Positions 59,001 to 64,000 of a stretch of 64,000 nt of DNA are shown here, piece after piece. This DNA is from Cryptomeria japonica. Lineage: Eukaryota; Streptophyta; Pinopsida; Cupressales; Cupressaceae. Positions within the stretch are counted from its first letter, which is position 1, and each line of letters begins with the position of its first letter. Below the pieces are notes generated by a model. That model had not been told where the DNA came from. It was given only the letters and a program-made list of their open reading frames with translations, and searched no databases. Made by a program: the position numbers and the translations under genes. The DNA lies in the NCBI RefSeq assembly GCF_030272615.1, contig NC_081412.1:692548083-692612082 (forward strand), given 5' to 3'.

Positions 59001-60235
59001 ATGGAAGCTAACACTTCTAATCCACCAACAACTATTTTCAGAAGACAAATCCCTAATCTTGATGGAACAAATTATGGGATATGGAAAATTTGAATGGAGA
59101 CTCATCTTAGATGTCTTGGAAAAGATATTTGGGAGATCACTGAGAAAGGATACACACCTTATGATCTGGCATCTGGAAATCTTGCTCTTGCTAACTTGGA
59201 CAAGAATAATGAAAATGATTGTAGAGCTAGAGAAGCCCTCTTGCGTGCACTTACTGATAAACAAATCATGGGATTAACTGATAAATCATCGGCTAAGGTT
59301 ATGTGGGACAAATTGAAAATGCTGAATGAAGGTGATCCTACTATCAAAATTGATAAACTTTATGGCTATCAGGTAAGATATGAAAACTTGAAGATGGAAG
59401 ATAATGAAAGAATTGTTGTGTTTATGGAAAGAGTAAATGAGATTGTTATGGGAATTCAATGTTGTGGAGGATTTTTGAGTGAAGATGAAATAGTTTCCAA
59501 AGTATTGAGAGCCCTTCCACTAGCTTACAAGATTAAGGCAACTACAATTAATGAGTTGAGAACAATGGAAACTTTATAGTTAACAGAGACATTCTGACTG
59601 GGAAATTATCTGCTTTTGAGCTTGAAGAATTTGGATCTTCTAGAGTTGTAAAGTCTGAACTTGCTTTTCATGCATCATCTTCATCATCTACCAAAAAAAG
59701 TGATTGGAAAGTCTTATATGAAAAAGAATTGGAAGACACGAGGAAAGAAGATGAAGAATTTGAGCAACTTGAAGCCTTATTTGCTAGAAGAGTACCTAAA
59801 GGTCTGACAGGAAGTAAGTATGAAGGAAAAACACCTTTTAAATGTTTTTCATGTAATAAGATTGGTCATTTTGCATCTAGATGTCTTGAAAGGAATGCAA
59901 GGTTTAAAGAAAGAGTTAAGAAATCATTTAAGCCTAACCAGAACAGATATAGATTCAATAAAAGTAAACAATGCTACATAGCAATTAAGGAAGCAATAAC
60001 TAATGACTCATGAGATGAACAAATAGAAGACCCTACTAGTGGATCGAGCAATGGAAAATAATGGGTGTTCTATGCTTTAAAGGAAGATGAACTAGAACTA
60101 GCTATCAAAAATGAAGAAAAGGCCCTGGCAGCAAAAGTTGAAGATAAGGATGAATGGGTAATTGATAGTGGATGCTCACATCATATGACTGGAGATAAAG
60201 GGAAATTTTTGTCCCTGCAAGAATACAATGGTGGT
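59001..60235 (+). pseudogene. gag: Element G gag and protease start
   Basis: ATG at 59001 (MEANTSNPPTTIFRR) follows the primer site. A TGA at 59091 interrupts before METHLRCLGKDIWEI. Gag helices run to 59579, a frameshift follows, then an intact CCHC knuckle CFSCNKIGHFASRC (59843-59884). After two stops comes the protease motif WVIDSGCSHHMTGD (Asp at 60164). Protease is cut short at about 60235 by an internal deletion. RNA packaging and polyprotein cleavage are the family roles. Confidence 0.85.
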
Positions 60236-62107
60236 GAGTTCACTTCTCATGTATTTAATAGTTATTGTGAGACAAATGGAATAAGGAGACAATTATATGT
60301 ACCTAGGACTCCTAAGCAAAACAGAGTGGTGGAAAGAAAGAAAAGAACCATTTTGGATGCATCAAGATCTATGTTGATGGAAGCCAAATTGCCTCATATC
60401 TACTAGAGAGAAGTAGTGAGTATATCAGTCTACACATTCAATAGAGATCACATCAAAGGTGAAACTGGTAAGACCCCTTATGAATTATGGTTTGGACATA
60501 CACCTATTGTCAAATATTTCAGAATTTTTGGAATTAAATGCTATATCAAAAGAGATGATTCAATTGGAAATTTTGACCCTAGATGTGATGAAGGGATATT
60601 TCTTGGTTATTCAATTCAAAGCAAAGCATATAGATGTTATAACAAAAGATTGCAGAAAATTGTGGAGATTGCTAATGTGAAAGTGGATGAGCAGTACAAA
60701 AAACATTATATATCATATGACCAGGAACTGGCAATGTAAATGATCATAATTGAACTGACAATGCCTCAACCAATATAGGAAAATGAGATAGTTACACCGG
60801 CACAATCACAAAAAATTCAACTGTGACTGATGATCAAAACAATGAACCTAAAGTTCAAAAGACACGAAAGTATGTAAGATTAAATCATTCTAAAGATCAA
60901 ATCATTGGAGATAGGAACAAGGGAGTTATGACAGGAAGAATACTGACAAATGAAGAGGTATGTCTTATTTCCCTAGTTGAACGAGCATCTATTATTGAAG
61001 CTTGTAAGGATGAACATTGGTTAAAGGCTATGGAAGATGAATTAGATCAGATACAGAAAAATGAAACTTGGACTTTAGTTCCCCGACCTATAAATAAGAA
61101 TGTTATTGGAACTAAATGGGTTTTTAGGAATAAACTGAATGAGGATGGTCAATTTGTAAGAAACAAGGCTAGATTGGTTTGTAATGGATATTCTCAAATG
61201 GAAGTAATTGATTATGGTGAGACATTTGCACCTATAAGACAGAATTCAAGTTGTTACACTATTTATTGCCTATGCATCTTATAAGAACTATAAGGTTTAT
61301 CAAATGGATGTTAAATATACATTTTTGAATGGTGAACTTGAAGAAGAAGTCTACATTGAGAAACCTAATGGATTTTCACTGATAGATGATAAAGATATGA
61401 TTTGCAAATTGAAGACAACTTTATATAGATTGAAACAGGCTCCTAGAGATTGGAATGCAAGGTTGGATAAATATATTTTGAAGCTTGGTTTTACTAAAAG
61501 CAGTGCTGATAGTAATTTATATTATAAGATCACTGATAATGATATTCAAATTATTAAAGTATTTGTTGATGATATCATTTTTGGAGGAGAAGAGAAATTG
61601 TCTATGGAATTTGCTAGTAATATGAAGAATGAATTTAAAATGTTCATGATTGGTGAGATGAAATTTTTCTTAGGATTGCAGATTACTCAAACTGACAAAG
61701 GCATTTTTATCTATCAATCTAAGTATCTAAGGGAAATGTTGAAGAAGTTTGGTATGGATAATTCCAAACTGGTAAGTACTCCTATGGTGACAAGTGAGAA
61801 ATTATCTATCAAGGATACTTCTAGACTAGTAAATCCAACAAGGTATAAGTCTATGATTGGTGGTCTATTATATTTAACTTAGACTAGACCAAATATTATG
61901 AATGCAGTAAGTATTGTTTAAAGATATTGAAGTAATCCTAAAGAAAATCATGAATGTGCAGTAAAGAGGATATTTTGGTATTTGCAAGGAACAACAGAAT
62001 ATGGTTTATGGCATTCTAAAAATGAAGATTTCACTTTATGTGCATATACTGACTCAGATTGGGCAGGAGATACTGATGACAAGAAGAGCACTTGTGGTGG
62101 AGCTTTT
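60236..62107 (+). pseudogene. Element G integrase remnant, RT and partial RNase H
   Basis: The deletion joins protease directly to the last third of the integrase core (QLYVPRTPKQNRVVERKKRT). The pre-integrase zinc region and the first two catalytic acids are missing. RT is nearly complete: DELDQIQKNETWTLVPRP, GTKWVFRNKLNEDG, MDVKYTFLNG and active site FVDDIIFGG (61564-61572). It has a frameshift near 61245 and a TAG at about 61880 where TQTRP is expected. RNase H begins (CAYTDSDWAGDTDDKKS) and is cut at 62107 by element I. Confidence 0.85.
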
Positions 62108-63166
62108 TGTTAGGTCTCAAGAACAACTGAGAGGGGGGGGTGAATCAGTTGTCCAACTAATTCAAACCAAAAACAACTTAACCAACTTTAATGCTTAATA
62201 CTGGTAAACCAGACTTGTATGCCGGTAGACAGTTTTATTAGTTAATTACAGTACCGGTAAAGATTAATGTATGAAATAGAAAGATAATAACATCCATAAC
62301 ACATAACACCAATATTTGTATGTGGAAACCTTGTAAGAGGAAAAACCATAGTGGGAAACCTTACCGACAATTAGATGATACTACTACAGATAGTATGTGT
62401 ATACAAATGGGGTCTGCACATGCAAAAAGGCCAAGCACCTAGAGCTCACTGCTCAAACACAAATAGGAGTCACACTGACTACAATTGGATGGTTAAATCT
62501 AATAAGGATATACTGCTCAAATTAGCATCTTACTATGTTGGATTCAATACCGATGTAGTTCAGACTGTCTTCCCAAAAACCCTCCTTCAACCTTCAAATG
62601 ATGTCTATGTGTATAGCTCTTCTTATTCTTGCATATACATTTACACAATTATTTTTTGGATTTCACATCTGATCTTACAAATGAGATCTTTCATTTATAT
62701 CATAGCCTAAGACCAATTTTAGTAGGTCAGCTCTAAAAGATATTACAATAAAATCAATTTACAAGTAAAACAATGTCCGATGCAATAACCGATTCAACAT
62801 GTCAGCTTGATGCTTTTTCAACATTAATAAATCCTCTCCAGAGTGTGTCATGCTAAGCTGGAATAGATAAGCTCGCGGGTGCTTATTCTGGACCTATTTG
62901 CTGGTAACAACAACTATGCAAATATGAAAGTGCCAATGAACAAATCTCCAAGGCAAAGTGTCCAAATGGTGTCTTCAACATAACCAGGTGTTTTCCATAT
63001 TATTCCAAGTGTCGGTGAACATTATATTCTGCCAATGTATCAGATACTGGTGACTGTACACAAGTCATTTGCTTTCCAGCGAACATTTCAATTCTTCAAA
63101 GTGCCAGAGTTGATAAGTGTTAGTAGGTGTTGACATCAATGACAAAACCATATTAAAATACCAACA
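62108..63166 (-). repeat. 3' LTR of element I
   Basis: 1,059 bases. On the minus strand TGTTGGTATTTTAATATGG to TTGAGACCTAACA. It is directly preceded by AAAGGGGGAGAT. It resembles the LTRs of B and H at both ends. Confidence 0.8.
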
Positions 63167-63495
63167 ATCTCCCCCTTTGGCATTGATGGCAACACAAGAT
63201 GGAAAAACCATCAAAGTGCCAAAACAAAAATGCCAAATTCAGATATAAACAATCTCTCCCCAAAGTAACAACCTCTCCCTCTGAGAGTGACATGTGTCTT
63301 TCTTGTGTTTTTCCATATACCAATCTCTCCCCCTTTAACATCAAATGCCAAAGCAATATAAAAACCATTTTTCAGATACAAAATACCAACTAATTCACTA
63401 TACCAACTACTCCCCTTGAGAAGTAGCTTTCTCATCAAAGTTGAAGTAAAAGATTTCTCTGTTAATTTTGTCGGTTGATGACAATCAACAACTGT

Positions 63496-64000
63496 CTAAG
63501 TCTCTACTGGTCGGGGTATGAACCCAAGATGATCTCTGAGATATTCAAAGGTCTCCTTAGGCAGAGGTTTAGTGAAAATATCTGCAATCTGCTCTTTAGT
63601 ATTCACATAAACCAATTTTATTTCTTTTGCTTCAACATCCTCCCTTAGAAAATTTGGTTTGATAGAAACATGTTTGGTTTTAGAATGTAATACCAGATTC
63701 TTAGATATATCAATTGCTACAGTGTTATCACAATAGATAGTAACAGGTTCCTTGCATTTTACGTTTATATTTTTCAACATTTGCTTAAGCCATAGTACCT
63801 ATGTACAGTTAGTTGTTGTTGCAACATATTTTGATTTTGTTGTTGGTAAAGATGTACAACTTTGTTTCTTACTCAACCAGGAAATTAATCTGCTTCCAAG
63901 AAAAAATGCTCCATCAGTGGTGCTTTTTCTATCATCCACATCTCCTGCCTAATTTTCATCTGTGTATGCACATAATTCAAAGTTTTCATCTCTAGGATAC
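63496..64000 (-). pseudogene. Element I RNase H, C-terminal part
   Basis: The minus strand enters the window in RNase H (FELCAYTDEN), with a TAG where Trp or Gln is expected. It passes GAFFLGSRLISWLSKKQS and IYCDNTVAIDISKN, and ends IFTKPLPKETFEYLRDHLGF before TAG near 63496. The last 94 codons are uninterrupted. Copia RNase H removes the RNA strand during copying. Confidence 0.85.

Larger units (their letters stand above)
56688..64000 (+). mobile_element. Copia element G, interrupted by H and I
   Basis: The 5' LTR (56688-57148 and 58172-58942) contains insertion H. Primer site, gag, protease, truncated integrase, RT and part of RNase H follow to 62107, where element I is inserted. Its LTR and proteins are those of the A1/A2 family, so G is the fuller version of that family. 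Confidence 0.85.
62108..64000 (-). mobile_element. Copia element I, 3' end only
   Basis: On the minus strand the window shows RNase H coding (64000-63496), an untranslated region, a polypurine tract (63178-63167) and the 3' LTR (63166-62108). It interrupts element G inside RNase H. CTTTT (62103-62107) is the expected target duplication. The rest of the element lies beyond the window. Confidence 0.8.

Noticed and set aside
62375-62710. 111-codon plus-strand frame
   Set aside because: It lies wholly inside the LTR of element I on the opposite strand and shows no family motif.

Overview
This is a plant nuclear window made almost entirely of nested, decayed LTR retrotransposons. I found no convincing host gene, tRNA, rRNA or CRISPR array. 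Very large LTRs, deep nesting, Ty1/copia elements primed by initiator tRNA-Met and a giant Tat-type Ty3/gypsy element suggest a seed plant with a very large genome. A conifer of the Taxus/Cryptomeria kind is my best guess, but that is inference. Every coding region traced carries in-frame stops or frameshifts, so nothing here looks able to encode its full protein.

Layout. (1) 1-11742 is a minus-strand LTR element (B) whose left end lies outside the window: LTR, primer site, zinc-knuckle gag, then an unfamiliar passenger gene. The passenger gene is split by a 6.05-kb insertion (491-6542, TSD CTTCT) that carries its own unfamiliar ~1,200-codon gene on the plus strand and no polymerase. (2) B sits in the 5' LTR of a copia element (A1). 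A1 shares an LTR with a second copy (A2), giving LTR-int-LTR-int-LTR over 11743-45613; both interiors have the same internal deletion. (3) A2 is split twice. A polymerase-less Tat-type element (C, 16543-24839, TSD GAAGT) lies in its RNase H. A 19-kb Tat-type Ty3/gypsy element (D, 25558-44645, TSD GGTTT) lies in its 3' LTR. D has gag, protease, G-patch, RT, two RNase H domains, integrase and an antisense plant-mobile-domain ORF, and its gag is split by a 1.64-kb insertion (E, 38784-40427). (4) 45614-49928 holds a compact LTR element with almost no interior (46204-48101), an LTR fragment, and a dense array of CTTATCCCA / TGGGATAAG motifs. (5) A nearly complete copia element (F, 49929-56687) has its 3' LTR cut by copia element G (56688 onward). 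G's 5' LTR contains a deletion-derivative insertion (H) and its RNase H is cut by element I (62108 to the window end).

No genes work together as a host pathway; the polyproteins are parasites at different stages of decay. The open questions are the two polymerase-less gene-carrying units at the left end, the GATAAG array, and the clustered TCGTACGA-like motifs in D. Stop codons are strongly biased to TAG, which fits decay of CAG codons by cytosine methylation.
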